Source: Oscillospiraceae bacterium
GTDB lineage: Bacteria; Bacillota; Clostridia; Oscillospirales; Oscillospiraceae
Reading direction: 5' to 3'
Assembly: GCA_017482385.1 (NCBI GenBank)
Contig: JAFUNI010000023.1
Coordinates: 124,001 to 188,000 of the forward strand
DNA length: 64,000 nt
The notes under the pieces are model-generated. The model had not been told where the DNA came from. It searched no databases and saw only the letters and a program-made list of their open reading frames with translations. Both the position numbers and the translations under genes were made by a program. Of this stretch, positions 1 to 9,308 are shown one piece after another (the first letter of the stretch is position 1; each line of letters begins with the position of its first letter).

Positions 1-1
1 T

Positions 2-93
2 TGGCGGAGAAGGAGGGATTTGAACCCTCGATACCCTTTTGGGGTATACACGATTTCCAATCGTGCGCGCTCGGCCAGCTACGCGACTTCTCC
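2..93 (-). tRNA. tRNA-Ser (anticodon GGA)
   Basis: Read on the minus strand, the acceptor arm GGAGAAG (from 93) pairs with CTTCTCC (12-6), followed by discriminator G and an encoded CCA (4-2). The anticodon loop reads T-GGA-AA, giving a serine GGA anticodon. A long variable arm (the TATACCCC / GGGGTAT region) makes this a class II tRNA, as expected for serine. The T-arm GGGTTCAAATCCC is intact. The 92 nt length with CCA is normal. Confidence 0.97.
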
Positions 94-125
94 GTATTGC
101 GACCGCGATTGCAGTCAGCCTGTGT

Positions 126-154
126 ATAATACTCCATTTAGTGCTGTTTGTCAA
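126..154 (-). promoter_or_regulatory. Sigma-A promoter of tRNA-Ser
   Basis: On the minus strand there is a -35 TTGACA (154-149), a 17 bp spacer and a -10 TATTAT (131-126). Transcription would start about 25-30 nt before the mature tRNA 5' end. The near-consensus boxes suit a stable RNA gene. Confidence 0.8.
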
Positions 155-241
155 GTCCTAATTTCTCAATATACGCAATATTTTTTCTTTGTCGGCAAGC
201 TGTGGAAATACTGAAAATTTATGCAAAATATTTATTTATAC

Positions 242-270
242 TTGTATATTCAAAGATTCTATGTTAATAT
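242..270 (+). promoter_or_regulatory. Promoter of the dxs-tlyA-nadK-argR-recN operon
   Basis: TTGTAT at 242-247, a 17 bp spacer and TAATAT at 265-270 lie about 70 bp before dxs in a very AT-rich stretch. It is the best sigma-A match between the divergent tRNA-Ser and dxs. Nothing else is recognisable in 155-330. Confidence 0.55.
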
Positions 271-340
271 ACATTCAGTATTCAGCAACCTATGTTGCCT
301 CGAAACTTAACAGCAAGAAAGAAAAAAGGTAGTGTTCCTT

Positions 341-2182
341 GTGAGTATATTAGAGAATATCCGTTCCCACCGGGATTTAGAGAATTTGACCCCAAAAGAC
401 AGGACAGTTCTTTGCCGGGAGATTCGGGAATTTTTAATTTCCCAGGTGTCTCAGACCGGTGGGCATGTTGCGTCCAATTTAGGCGTTGTAGAGCTGACGG
501 TTGCCATTGAAACGGTGTTTGATACCACCAAGGACCGGTTGGTTTTTGATGTGGGTCATCAATCCTATATTCATAAGATGCTGACCGGCCGCCAGGCTGA
601 GTTTGCCACATTGCGGCAGTTTGGCGGTATGGCCGGTTTCCCCAAGCCCTCCGAAAGCGTGACTGATGCATTTGTTGCCGGTCATGCGTCCAGTTCTGTA
701 TCCATTGCGCTGGGAATGGCTCGCGCCAGAACCATGCAAAAGGAAGATTACAATGTCATTGCGCTTATCGGCGACGGTGCGGCAACCGGAGGCTTGGCTT
801 TTGAGGGCTTGAACGATGCCTCTGTCAGCAATGAGCCAATGATCATTATTTTGAATGATAATGCAATGTCCATTGACCGCAATGTAGGCGGTATGGCTTC
901 TCATCTGCGTCAGGTGCGAACCAAGGTTCGTTACTTGGGAATGAAGCAGCATACAAAGGAATTTTTATCCAAAGTACCGGGTGGCAAGGGAATCTCCCGA
1001 TTCCTCCGCAGCACCAAGGACAAAGTGCGCCGTATGCTGCTGTCAGAAACGATTTTTGAAAGTATGGGCTTTACTTATTTGGGGCCTGTAAACGGCCACG
1101 ATACAGAAAAGCTTATTTTCCTATTGCAGTCAGCCAAGGATATGAACCGTCCGGTGGTGTTACATGTAACCACTGAAAAGGGAAGAGGCTATGCGCCTGC
1201 AGAGGAACATCCCAAGCTTTTCCACGGTATCGGTAAGTTTGATCCCGCAACCGGAGAACCTCTAAGCAGTTCTGCGCCCAGCTTCTCTCAAGCCTTTGGC
1301 GATACGATAGTGGAATTGGCAGATAAGAATGAGAAACTCTGTGGCATTACCGCAGCAATGCCCGGTGGTACCGGTTTGTTGGATTTTAAGAAAATATATC
1401 CCAACCGCTTATTTGATGTGGGTATTGCTGAAGGGCACGCAGTCTCTATGGCAGGAGGCCTTGCCAAGCAGGGGATGATCCCTGTGGTTGCTCTGTATTC
1501 TACGTTTCTGCAGCGTGCCTATGATATGATCCTGCAGGATATCTGTATGCTGAATTTACATGTGGTGTTGGCTGTTGACCGGGCCGGTCTTGTGGGCGAG
1601 GACGGGGAGACCCATCACGGTATTTATGATGTGGGATTTCTTCGGCAGGCACCGGGATTGCGGATTTTAGCTCCTGCTTCCCGGGAGGAACTGAAAAAAA
1701 TGCTTACCTGGGCTGTAGAGGAGCAAAGTGGACCTGTTGCCATTCGCTATCCCCGAGGTGGTGACGGCGCATACACTGATGCAGATTGGAATGCGGAAAA
1801 GACCGCAATAACCCATCGGCAGGGTAAGGATGGCGCAATTGTAACCTATGGAAGCCTTGTGAACAATGCTTTGGATGCAGCGAATATTCTTGCAGAGCAG
1901 GGAATTGATATTTCTGTGATCCGGCTTGCTGATTTGTCGTCCAATGACTTTTCAAACTTGGAAAATGAAATGAACGGCATAACCAATGTTGTTTTTGCTG
2001 AGGAGGCCAGCAGCGGTATCTATGATGCGGTTGCATCCGAATTGGGAGAAAATCACCGCTTTACTTGTGTTGATTTAGGAAAGCAGTATGTGCCCCACGG
2101 CAGTGTGGCTCAGTTGTATAAAAAATACGGGCTGGATGTTGAATCCTTGGCCCAAAAGATGAAGGAGGTGCTCGGCAAATGA
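341..2182 (+). CDS. dxs: 1-deoxy-D-xylulose-5-phosphate synthase
   Basis: Thiamine-diphosphate enzyme that condenses pyruvate with glyceraldehyde 3-phosphate to DXP, the first step of the MEP isoprenoid pathway. The protein (613 aa, usual family length) shows the N-terminal SNLGVVELTVA and DVGHQSY signatures, the ThDP/Mg motif GDGAATGG with the downstream NDN, then the transketolase-type pyrimidine domain (EGHAVSMAGGLA, DRAGLVGEDGETHHG) and the C-terminal domain. I chose GTG at 341 because AAGG at 326-329 is 11 nt upstream; GTG at 332 is only 2 nt from that site. The last codon overlaps the tlyA start (ATGA), the usual Firmicute dxs-tlyA arrangement. dxr and ispG of the same pathway lie at 46-49 kb. 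Confidence 0.95.
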   Translation: MSILENIRSHRDLENLTPKDRTVLCREIREFLISQVSQTGGHVASNLGVVELTVAIETVFDTTKDRLVFDVGHQSYIHKMLTGRQAEFATLRQFGGMAGFPKPSESVTDAFVAGHASSSVSIALGMARARTMQKEDYNVIALIGDGAATGGLAFEGLNDASVSNEPMIIILNDNAMSIDRNVGGMASHLRQVRTKVRYLGMKQHTKEFLSKVPGGKGISRFLRSTKDKVRRMLLSETIFESMGFTYLGPVNGHDTEKLIFLLQSAKDMNRPVVLHVTTEKGRGYAPAEEHPKLFHGIGKFDPATGEPLSSSAPSFSQAFGDTIVELADKNEKLCGITAAMPGGTGLLDFKKIYPNRLFDVGIAEGHAVSMAGGLAKQGMIPVVALYSTFLQRAYDMILQDICMLNLHVVLAVDRAGLVGEDGETHHGIYDVGFLRQAPGLRILAPASREELKKMLTWAVEEQSGPVAIRYPRGGDGAYTDADWNAEKTAITHRQGKDGAIVTYGSLVNNALDAANILAEQGIDISVIRLADLSSNDFSNLENEMNGITNVVFAEEASSGIYDAVASELGENHRFTCVDLGKQYVPHGSVAQLYKKYGLDVESLAQKMKEVLGK

Positions 2183-2988
2183 AGATTAAAAAGCGCTTAG
2201 ATGTGCTTTTGGTTGAAAAGGGTTTTGCCGAGTCCAGAACCAAGGCCCAGGCGATCATTATGAGTGGGCTTGTGTATGTGAATGATCAAAAGGCGGATAA
2301 GCCCGGTGTTTCCTATGAGGAAACTGTACTTGTTGAGGTACGTAACGGCGGTGGTTGTCCATATGTGAGCCGTGGCGGTTTGAAATTGGAAAAAGCGCTT
2401 CGTGATTTTGGCGTTGATCCGACCGGTTATGTTTGCAGCGATTCCGGCGCATCTACCGGTGGCTTTACAGATTGCCTGCTTCAACAGGGTGCAAGCAAGG
2501 TGTTTGCCATTGACGTGGGCTACGGCCAGTTAGATTGGAAAATTCGCTCTGATCCCCGCGTGGTGGTGATGGAGCGCACCAATGTGCGCTATGTGACCCC
2601 TGAGGACTTGGGTGAGCCCCTGGATCTGTCTGTGATCGATGTAAGTTTTATTTCCTTGCGGATCGTTCTGCCTGTTATTAAGACCTTTTTGAAGCCCACA
2701 GGCCAGGTGCTATGCTTAATCAAGCCACAGTTTGAGGCTGGCAAAGAAAAGGTAGGCAAAGGCAAGGGTGTCGTTCGCGATCCAGAGATTCATAAGGAAG
2801 TATTGGATAATTTTGTTTCTTTGACACAAGAGATCGGGTTCACCATTTTGGGACTGACTTTTTCTCCGGTGAAGGGCCCTGAGGGGAATATTGAATTTTT
2901 GGCCCATTTGACTTTGGACGATAAACCCGGCATTCAGCCGGATACTGCATCGGTGGTTACTGATGCCCATGAAACATTAAAGGGGTGA
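2179..2988 (+). CDS. tlyA: TlyA family rRNA 2'-O-methyltransferase (hemolysin A family)
   Basis: The 269 aa protein has an N-terminal S4 RNA-binding domain (residues 1-60, RLDVLLVEKGFAESRTKAQ) and an FtsJ/RrmJ-like SAM methyltransferase domain (SRGGLKLEKAL, DSGASTGGFTDCLLQ, the acidic end of the second strand at AIDVGYGQ, and IDVSFISL). In studied bacteria TlyA methylates 16S and 23S rRNA ribose; the hemolysin name is historical. It starts inside the dxs stop codon (ATGA) and its own stop overlaps the GTG that precedes nadK, so expression is probably translationally coupled. The exact rRNA target cannot be read from sequence. Confidence 0.9.
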   Translation: MKIKKRLDVLLVEKGFAESRTKAQAIIMSGLVYVNDQKADKPGVSYEETVLVEVRNGGGCPYVSRGGLKLEKALRDFGVDPTGYVCSDSGASTGGFTDCLLQQGASKVFAIDVGYGQLDWKIRSDPRVVVMERTNVRYVTPEDLGEPLDLSVIDVSFISLRIVLPVIKTFLKPTGQVLCLIKPQFEAGKEKVGKGKGVVRDPEIHKEVLDNFVSLTQEIGFTILGLTFSPVKGPEGNIEFLAHLTLDDKPGIQPDTASVVTDAHETLKG

Positions 2989-2993
2989 ATCAT

Positions 2994-3857
2994 TTGAAGC
3001 GAGTAATATTATCCCCCAATCCTTATCGAGACAAGGATTTTGCTACTTTGCGGGAGGCAATGACCGTGCTGAAGGGCGCTGGTATCGATACCCGCGTTTG
3101 CCTGCCATTTGAGGTGGACAAAAATTATGAATTACCCAGGGATATCCGCTTCAGCCGTTTGGATCGGGAACTGCCTGGCGCAGATATGCTGATCTGCTTT
3201 GGTGGAGACGGAACCCTTTTGCACACAGCAAAAACAGCAACCCGGCAGGGGATTCCAGTGCTGGGCGTGAACATCGGTACTATGGGCTTTATGGCAGAAC
3301 TGGAAAGCGGGGAGCTTTCTCAGTTGGCGCGCATTGCTAACGATGATTATACCATCGATAACCGTATGATGCTGGATGTGACGGTACACAGAGACCGGGA
3401 TATTATCTTCCATGATCTGTGCCTCAACGATGTAGCCATCACCAAGGGCGCTGTTGCCCGGATCGTGCATTTAAAGGTCCAGTGTGACGGTGTGCAGGCG
3501 ATGGAATGCGGTGGCGACGGTATCATTGTTGCTACTCCCACCGGTTCTACTGCCTATAGCCTTTCTGCAGGCGGTCCCATTGTGGAGCCTGATGCACACA
3601 GTATTCTCATTACGCCTATTTGTGCACACGATGTAGCAAGCCGTTGCATTGTGGTTTCCGATAAGCGTACAGTTTCTGTGACTATGACACAGAATGCCCG
3701 CCGCAATGCCTATTTGTCTGTAGACGGTGGAAGGACGCTGCGTATGAATATGGGTGATGTAGCAACAATTAAGAAATCCAACCTGTGTACGAAGTTGGTG
3801 CGCCTCAAGGACCGCAGCTTTTTCGATGTGGTCAATATGAAATTCAGAATCGGGTAG
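2994..3857 (+). CDS. nadK: NAD kinase
   Basis: Phosphorylates NAD to NADP in the cytoplasm. The GGDGT signature of the family is present (CFGGDGTLLHTA), followed by NIGTMGFMAE, the NDVAITKG strand and GDGIIVATPTGSTAYSLSAGGP, which form the nucleotide site. At 287 aa it has the normal length. TTG at 2994 is preferred: AAAGGGGTGA (2979-2988) is a strong ribosome site 6-8 nt upstream. The alternative GTG at 2985 lies inside that site and would add three residues. It is the third gene of the dxs operon; NADPH supports the MEP pathway among others. Confidence 0.93.
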   Translation: MKRVILSPNPYRDKDFATLREAMTVLKGAGIDTRVCLPFEVDKNYELPRDIRFSRLDRELPGADMLICFGGDGTLLHTAKTATRQGIPVLGVNIGTMGFMAELESGELSQLARIANDDYTIDNRMMLDVTVHRDRDIIFHDLCLNDVAITKGAVARIVHLKVQCDGVQAMECGGDGIIVATPTGSTAYSLSAGGPIVEPDAHSILITPICAHDVASRCIVVSDKRTVSVTMTQNARRNAYLSVDGGRTLRMNMGDVATIKKSNLCTKLVRLKDRSFFDVVNMKFRIG

Positions 3858-3866
3858 GTGAATGCA

Positions 3867-4319
3867 ATGAAAAATCAAAGACAGGCAAAGATCTTAGAAA
3901 TTATTTCTACCAAAAATGTGGAGACCCAGGAGCAGCTGCTGACAGAATTGCAGGAGGCTGGTTTCCGTGGTACTCAAGCCACCATTTCCAGAGATATCAA
4001 GGAAATGCGAATTGTAAAAGAGCTTACCAATTTAGGTACCTACCGTTATGCGATTTCCGGAAATGAGCAGACCAGTACATTCTCCACCCGTCTCAATACC
4101 ATTTTTAAGGAATGCGTTGTGCGAGTGGACTATGCGCAGAACATCATTGTGATTCATACATTACCCGGCCTTGCATCAGCTGCTGGTGCCGCAATCGATG
4201 CCATGAGTATGCGTACAGTGGTAGGCTGTTTGTCCGGTGACGATACGGTGATCGTAGTTATGCGTGACATCAATTCCGCAGCCACATTCTGTGGGGAAAT
4301 CAAAAATCTGCTAAACTAA
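3867..4319 (+). CDS. argR: Arginine repressor ArgR/AhrC
   Basis: The 150 aa protein has an N-terminal winged-helix DNA-binding domain (about 1-70; QAKILEIIS, ATISRDIKEM) and a C-terminal oligomerisation and arginine-binding domain with AGAAIDAM and GCLSGDDTV, the family's GTxAGDDT-like motif. It senses L-arginine and controls arginine genes as a hexamer in known members. ATG 3867 follows AGGTGA at 3856-3861 by 5 nt; GTG 3858 is too close to any ribosome site. The nadK-argR-recN order is widely kept in Firmicutes although none of the arginine biosynthesis genes is in this window. Possible self-regulation cannot be judged; I saw no clear ARG box. Confidence 0.93.
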   Translation: MKNQRQAKILEIISTKNVETQEQLLTELQEAGFRGTQATISRDIKEMRIVKELTNLGTYRYAISGNEQTSTFSTRLNTIFKECVVRVDYAQNIIVIHTLPGLASAAGAAIDAMSMRTVVGCLSGDDTVIVVMRDINSAATFCGEIKNLLN

Positions 4320-4332
4320 GGAGGGGATCGGC

Positions 4333-5988
4333 GTGCTGAGCCTTTTGCATATTGAGAATATTGCGGTCATCGAGTGCGCTGACATTTCCTTTGACGCCGG
4401 CTTCAATGTTCTCACCGGTGAGACCGGTGCCGGTAAATCCATTGTGATCGATGCGATTTCAGCGATTTTAGGTGAGCGTACTTACCGGGATATGATCCGT
4501 ACGGGAACAGATAAGGCAACTGTCCGAGCTGTATTTACGGACGTGCCGGAGCTTCCATGGTTTGCAGAAAACAGCGTCCCATATGATGCAGAAACTGTGA
4601 TTCACCGGGATGTGTTCCTGGATGGGAAAAATATTTGCCGTGTCAATGGTACCTTGGTTACTGTGTCCATTCTTCGCAAGCTTGGTATTCAGCTGATCAA
4701 CATCCACGGCCAGCACGATTCTGCATCCTTGTTTGACGAGGCAAATCATCTGATTTTCCTGGATGATTTTGCGGAGAACAGCGCGTTAAGAGGGGAGTAC
4801 GCAGCAGCCTTTGACGCAATGTCTCAGATTCGCCGGGAAATCCAGCGTGTGTCTATGGACGAGGGAGAAAAGCTCCGCAAGATGGAGACCCTCCGTTATC
4901 AAATTGAGGAGATATCCAAGGCGGATTTAGAACCCGATGAGGATGAACAGCTGGAGGAGCGCAGAAAAATCCTACAAAACGGTGAAAAACTCAGTGACGC
5001 GATGCATGCAGCCACGGTAAGCCTATATGGTGACGATGACACAGACGGCGCAGCCGCGCTGCTTGCTGAGGCGGAACGGGAGTTGTCCCGTTTGAACCGC
5101 TATACAGATGCCTATTCATCCCTCCACGAGCGCATAGCTGACCTAATGTACCAGGTGCAGGATGTGGCTGAAGAGATTCGTGATGCCCGTGACGATTTGA
5201 GTTTTTCTGCGGAAGAATTGGATAAAATTGAAGCCCGTCTGGATGTGATTCATCGGCTGCGCAGAAAATACGGCGCAACCTGCCGGGATATCCTTGCCTA
5301 TTTAGAGAATGCGCAAAAAGAATTGGATGAAATTGAGTTTGCCGATGATATCATCGACAGACTGAAGAAAAAACTGGAAAAGGCAGAGACAGAAGCAATG
5401 GAGATCGCCTTGCGTTTGCGGGAGAACCGGAAGAAGACCGCAGAGCTTTTGTCTGCACGGATTCTTTCGGAATTGACCCAGCTGGATATGCCCAAGGTGC
5501 AATTCAGCTGTGTGTTTCAAGAGACCGAAATGGCGGCTAACGGCGCAGATGCAGTTGCCTTTTATATGTCAGCCAATGCTGGTGAGGCCCTGAAGCCCTT
5601 GAATAAGGTGGCTTCAGGCGGTGAATTGGCTCGGATCATGCTGGCAATGAAGAATGTGCTTGCGGAGCAGGATCAGGTAGCTACCTTGATTTTCGACGAG
5701 GTGGATACAGGCGTGTCCGGTCGTGCAGCTCAAAAGGTGGCAGAGAAGCTTCGTAGCGTGGCAAAAAATAAGCAAGTGCTCTGTGTGACCCACTTGCCCC
5801 AGCTTGCTGCTTTGGCCAGTACCCATTTGCTGATTGCGAAGGAGGAGCGCAGCGGGCGTACTTATACCACGGTAACGCCCTTGGATATTGAGGGCAGAAA
5901 GCGGGAGTTAGCCCGTATTATTGGCGGCGCCAACATCACAGAAACTACGCTGAAAAGCGCTGGTGAGATGTTGGCCGATGCCACTTGA
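4333..5988 (+). CDS. recN: DNA repair protein RecN
   Basis: SMC-like ATPase acting early in double-strand break repair. The 551 aa protein has the Walker A motif GETGAGKS at residues 29-36, a long central coiled coil (about 150-370, heavily Glu/Lys/Arg/Leu), the signature KVASGGELARIMLA and Walker B LIFDEVDTGVSG with the following H-loop region CVTHLPQLA. GTG at 4333 is preceded by AAGGAGGGG. It is the last gene of the dxs operon. Its stop codon is embedded in the -35 hexamer of the tyrS leader promoter, so the two units abut without a separate terminator. Confidence 0.95.
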   Translation: MLSLLHIENIAVIECADISFDAGFNVLTGETGAGKSIVIDAISAILGERTYRDMIRTGTDKATVRAVFTDVPELPWFAENSVPYDAETVIHRDVFLDGKNICRVNGTLVTVSILRKLGIQLINIHGQHDSASLFDEANHLIFLDDFAENSALRGEYAAAFDAMSQIRREIQRVSMDEGEKLRKMETLRYQIEEISKADLEPDEDEQLEERRKILQNGEKLSDAMHAATVSLYGDDDTDGAAALLAEAERELSRLNRYTDAYSSLHERIADLMYQVQDVAEEIRDARDDLSFSAEELDKIEARLDVIHRLRRKYGATCRDILAYLENAQKELDEIEFADDIIDRLKKKLEKAETEAMEIALRLRENRKKTAELLSARILSELTQLDMPKVQFSCVFQETEMAANGADAVAFYMSANAGEALKPLNKVASGGELARIMLAMKNVLAEQDQVATLIFDEVDTGVSGRAAQKVAEKLRSVAKNKQVLCVTHLPQLAALASTHLLIAKEERSGRTYTTVTPLDIEGRKRELARIIGGANITETTLKSAGEMLADAT

Positions 5989-6013
5989 CAAATTGCGCGT
6001 TTTTTGTTAACAT
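5985..6013 (+). promoter_or_regulatory. Promoter of the T-box-tyrS unit
   Basis: Consensus TTGACA at 5985-5990, a 17 bp spacer and TAACAT at 6008-6013. The -35 contains the recN TGA stop. The predicted start near 6020 falls just before the T-box stem I. Confidence 0.75.
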
Positions 6014-6019
6014 AGCTTT

Positions 6020-6275
6020 ACTTTCAACGCGATGACAGGATGCAGTAAGTAATTTCCTGGTTTCAGAGAGCTGCCGGAGGGTGCAAGGCAGTAGGGGAAT
6101 TGCTGAAGTTACCTCCTGGAGCGGCCTTTCTGAACTTTAGTAGGGAAGGACGGGTATGCCCGATATAGCTGTGGCGTTTTTAACGTCGTGAGGGTGCGGT
6201 TGTGAGATCGTACCGAACCAGAGGTGGTACCGCGTAATTTACGCCCTCTGTCCTGCGGGACAGAGGGCTTTATAT
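6020..6275 (+). promoter_or_regulatory. T-box riboswitch (tyrosine) in the tyrS leader
   Basis: The stem I elements AGAGAG (6065-6070) and GGGTGCAAGG (6079-6088) are followed by the sequence GAAGT-TAC-C; the UAC at 6110-6112 is the likely tyrosine specifier codon. The conserved T-box AGAGGTGGTACCGCG is at 6219-6233 and lies just before an intrinsic terminator (stem 6243-6268, then TTTATATTTTTT). Known T-box logic applies: uncharged tRNA-Tyr pairs with the specifier and the UGGU bulge, stabilises the antiterminator and lets tyrS be transcribed. The match of a UAC specifier to the downstream gene supports the reading. Confidence 0.93.
6243..6271 (+). terminator. Attenuator terminator of the tyrS T-box
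   Basis: An 11 bp stem GCCCTCTGTCC / GGACAGAGGGC with loop TGCG, followed by a U-rich run. Its 5' arm overlaps the region that would pair in the antiterminator, as in other T-boxes. Confidence 0.9.
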
Positions 6276-6293
6276 TTTTTGGAGGATTTTAGA

Positions 6294-7517
6294 ATGAAAG
6301 TTTATGACGAGCTGGTTGCCAGAGGCTTGATTGCTCAGGTTACCAACGAAGAAGCGATTCGTGAAATGATTGACAATGGCAAGGCCGTTTTCTATATCGG
6401 CTTTGACCCTACAGCAGATTCCCTGCACGTTGGCCACTTTATGGCCCTGTGCTTGATGAAGCGTCTGCAGATGGCCGGCAATAAGCCTATCGCGCTGATC
6501 GGCGGTGGTACTGCGATGATCGGTGACCCCTCCGGTCGTACAGATATGCGTTCCATGATGACCAAGGAGACTATCGACCACAACTGCGCTTGCTTTAAAA
6601 AGCAGATGGAGCGGTTCATTGAGTTTGGTGAAGATAAGGCTATGATGGTGAATAATGCCGATTGGCTGCTGCAGCTGAACTATGTGGATTTTATCCGGGA
6701 GATTGGCGGCTGCTTCTCCGTGAACAATATGCTCCGGGCAGAGTGCTTTAAGCAGAGAATGGAAAAGGGCTTGTCCTTCCTGGAATTCAATTATATGCCT
6801 ATGCAGTCTTATGACTTCTACTACCTGTTCCAGAAGTACGGCTGTAATATGCAGTTTGGCGGTAACGACCAGTGGAGTAATATGCTGGGTGGTACAGAAC
6901 TGATTCGCCGCAAACTGGGCCAGGATGCGCATGCAATGACCATCACCTTGCTCCTCAACTCTGAGGGCAAGAAGATGGGCAAGACCGCCAAGGGCGCTGT
7001 GTGGCTGGATCCCAATAAGACTTCTCCCTTCGAATTCTATCAATATTGGCGCAATGTGGAGGACTCTGATGTCCTCAAGTGCATTCGTATGCTGACCTTC
7101 CTGCCCCTGGAGCAGATCAACGAGATGGACTCCTGGAAGGATGCCCAACTGAATACAGCCAAGGAGATCCTGGCTTACGAGCTGACAAAGCTTGTTCATG
7201 GCGAGGAGGAAGCAACCAAGGCCCAGACTGCTGCCAAGGCGCTGTTTGCCGGCGGTGGTGACGATGCCAATATGCCTACCACCGAAATTACTGCAGAGCA
7301 GCTGACTGACGGTAAGATCGGCATTCTGAATCTGATGGTTGCCTGTGGTCTGGCACCTTCCAACAAGCAAGCTCGCCAATTGGTCGAGCAGGGCGGTGTC
7401 TTCGTCAATGACGAAAAAGTGCCCGCTCCCCAGTTCGCTGTCACAGAAGAAATGCTCCGTGAAGGTGTTAAGATCCGCAAGGGTAAAAAAGTTTTCCACA
7501 AAGCAATTCTTGGTTAA
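6294..7517 (+). CDS. tyrS: Tyrosine--tRNA ligase
   Basis: Class I synthetase charging tRNA-Tyr. The 407 aa protein has the HIGH-type motif as HVGH ([18 protein letters not shown]), GDPSGR, and a KMSKS-loop equivalent [13 protein letters not shown]-terminal S4 RNA-binding domain ([22 protein letters not shown]) follows. ATG 6294 is set by GGAGG at 6281-6285; an in-frame TTG at 6279 lies upstream of that site and is unlikely. It is controlled by the tyrosine T-box directly upstream and ends at a bidirectional terminator shared with the convergent foldase gene. Confidence 0.96.
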   Translation: MKVYDELVARGLIAQVTNEEAIREMIDNGKAVFYIGFDPTADSLHVGHFMALCLMKRLQMAGNKPIALIGGGTAMIGDPSGRTDMRSMMTKETIDHNCACFKKQMERFIEFGEDKAMMVNNADWLLQLNYVDFIREIGGCFSVNNMLRAECFKQRMEKGLSFLEFNYMPMQSYDFYYLFQKYGCNMQFGGNDQWSNMLGGTELIRRKLGQDAHAMTITLLLNSEGKKMGKTAKGAVWLDPNKTSPFEFYQYWRNVEDSDVLKCIRMLTFLPLEQINEMDSWKDAQLNTAKEILAYELTKLVHGEEEATKAQTAAKALFAGGGDDANMPTTEITAEQLTDGKIGILNLMVACGLAPSNKQARQLVEQGGVFVNDEKVPAPQFAVTEEMLREGVKIRKGKKVFHKAILG

Positions 7518-7531
7518 TATACAGAAAAGAG

Positions 7532-7566
7532 ATCAGCCACAGACCTACGGGTCTGTGGCTGATTTG
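7532..7566. terminator. Bidirectional terminator between tyrS and the foldase gene
   Basis: A perfect 14 bp stem ATCAGCCACAGACC / GGTCTGTGGCTGAT with loop TACG. A T-rich stretch (TTGTTATT) follows on the plus strand and CTCTTTTC on the minus strand, so it can serve both convergent genes. Confidence 0.85.
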
Positions 7567-7578
7567 TTATTGCAATAA

Positions 7579-9249
7579 TTAGGAACCGAGGGAAGCCAGC
7601 ACTATATCCATGTTCAGATACTTAGTGTTGCCAACAGCGGTGGAAGTACCTTCCAGAGTCTTATTGTACCATTCTTCAACATCGTTGGTACGCATTTCTT
7701 CACGGATCATATAATCACGGTAGGTGAGCTCATCATAGCTGGAGAAGTACATGATGTGATAGCCGTACTCAGACTGGATGATACCGGTATCGCCAACCTT
7801 GCGGTTGGAGTCAATACACCAGTTTAGGAAGTTAGGAACATAGTTGGACTTGGGATGAATATCTTCGTACAGACCACCGGTCTCCTTAGAAGCGTCATCC
7901 TTGGTATGCTTCTTGACCAGTTCAACGAAAGAGTCTTCGGTCTTCTTGCCGTCTTCCCATTCCTTCAGCAGCTTTTCAGCTTGCTCCTTAGCCTTTTTCT
8001 TTTCGGCATCGGAGTAAGTCTTGCTGCCGTCGGTGGCAGTACTGCCGCCCTCAAAGGCAACTAACAGGTGACGGACATTGGCCAGCTTTTGGGTGTTCTC
8101 GTTACGGGCCTGGAAGAGGACCACAGTGTAACCGGTGGTAGTCTTTACGTCTTTGCCGTCCTTGTCTTTGGAAGTAGTTTCTTCGGCAACGACCGTGATC
8201 TCGTTTTCGACACGAGCCTTGTCAGCCAGCCAAGACTGCAGGTTGGAAGCAATCTGGGGGTACAACAAATCGGTTCTGGCCTGAGAGGTAACAGGGTCTT
8301 TAGAATCCTTATTAATCTCCAGTGCGCCGATTAGCTTGTTCAGTTCTTCCAGATTTTTTGCATCTTTCAAAGAGTTAATAGCCTCTTCCGCCTTTTTCAA
8401 GGCAGCTGCGGTTTCTTCGGCAGTAGGCTCTTTTTTCTCTTCGTCCTTAGACTTTTCGGGAAGGAAGTCATCAGCCGTCAAAGTGTAGGTGGCATAGCTA
8501 AAGGAGGTGAAGTTGTTCTCTTTGCCTTTTTCATAGCCGCGGATTGCAGCATCGTCATACTTAAGATCTGCGCTGTACTTGCTGTAGAATGCGCTTGCGA
8601 TGGTGGAGATCTTAGTGTATTCGGTGTAGGATGCCAAAGTAGAACCGTAACCGTAAGTAGCTTGCAGGAACTTGTCGGCGTTCTTATAGCCGTAGAGCTG
8701 GGCATACAGATCCATCATGCTCAAGTTGGAATCCATAGCCTTCTGCTCGTCCTCGCTGAGCTTGAAACCTTCAGCCATAGCCTTGTTGTAGAGTGCATAA
8801 TCGCTCTTAGCCTTAGCCAACGCCTCGCCCAGGTAATAGTCGGCAAATGTTTGCCCGCTTTCCTTGTCGTAGATTTGCTCGTCTAAAGATTTATTGGCGT
8901 CCATACCCATAAAGCCCAGCATTACACTGAGATTGTCGCCGTACTGGCTCTGCCACTGAGAATAGATGTTCTTAATATAGTCGGTCAAATAGTAGTTCAC
9001 CTGAACGCTATTCAAATCTTGTTTATTGACAGTAGCGGCAATAGTCTTCTTCTGGAAATAACCGGATCTGTTGATTCCGTTATCCACAAGAACTACACTG
9101 AAAACGATGGCAATTACAAGCATAATCGCCACAAAGGAAATAGTCATAGCCTTGAGTTTTTTTGCTTCTTTTTTCTCTTGCCGTTGCTTTTCGGTCAGCA
9201 TTTCGGCAGCCAACTCCTTGCGGAGTTTCTTCTTGCTGGATGCGCTCAT
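7579..9249 (-). CDS. Membrane-anchored PpiC-type peptidylprolyl isomerase (foldase)
   Basis: The 556 aa protein starts with a strongly basic cytoplasmic tail (KKKLRKELAAEM and a KRQEKKEAKKLK-like stretch), then one membrane span at about residues 36-57 (AMTISFVAIMLVIAIVFSVVLV). A long Lys/Glu-rich extracytoplasmic region follows. The C-terminal third resembles a rotamase/PpiC domain: NVRHLLVAFEGG, KAKEQAEKLLKEW, FVELVKKHTKDDASKETGGLYED and the closing EYGYHIMYFSS. PrsA-like proteins of this type help fold exported proteins. The anchor is a transmembrane helix rather than the PrsA lipobox, so I give no symbol. ATG 9249 follows an AGAGGA site. The gene has its own promoter and a terminator shared with tyrS. 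Confidence 0.8.
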   Translation of the reverse strand: MSASSKKKLRKELAAEMLTEKQRQEKKEAKKLKAMTISFVAIMLVIAIVFSVVLVDNGINRSGYFQKKTIAATVNKQDLNSVQVNYYLTDYIKNIYSQWQSQYGDNLSVMLGFMGMDANKSLDEQIYDKESGQTFADYYLGEALAKAKSDYALYNKAMAEGFKLSEDEQKAMDSNLSMMDLYAQLYGYKNADKFLQATYGYGSTLASYTEYTKISTIASAFYSKYSADLKYDDAAIRGYEKGKENNFTSFSYATYTLTADDFLPEKSKDEEKKEPTAEETAAALKKAEEAINSLKDAKNLEELNKLIGALEINKDSKDPVTSQARTDLLYPQIASNLQSWLADKARVENEITVVAEETTSKDKDGKDVKTTTGYTVVLFQARNENTQKLANVRHLLVAFEGGSTATDGSKTYSDAEKKKAKEQAEKLLKEWEDGKKTEDSFVELVKKHTKDDASKETGGLYEDIHPKSNYVPNFLNWCIDSNRKVGDTGIIQSEYGYHIMYFSSYDELTYRDYMIREEMRTNDVEEWYNKTLEGTSTAVGNTKYLNMDIVLASLGS

Positions 9250-9308
9250 AGTATCAATTCCTCTCATACGAATGGTTTGCGGCCCGGAATGGGCGCACAA
9301 GTTAATGT

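Noticed and set aside
6270-7499. Long open frame on the minus strand across tyrS
   Set aside because: It is antisense to a clearly conserved synthetase gene, has no ribosome site or family match, and its open state follows from codon bias of the sense gene.
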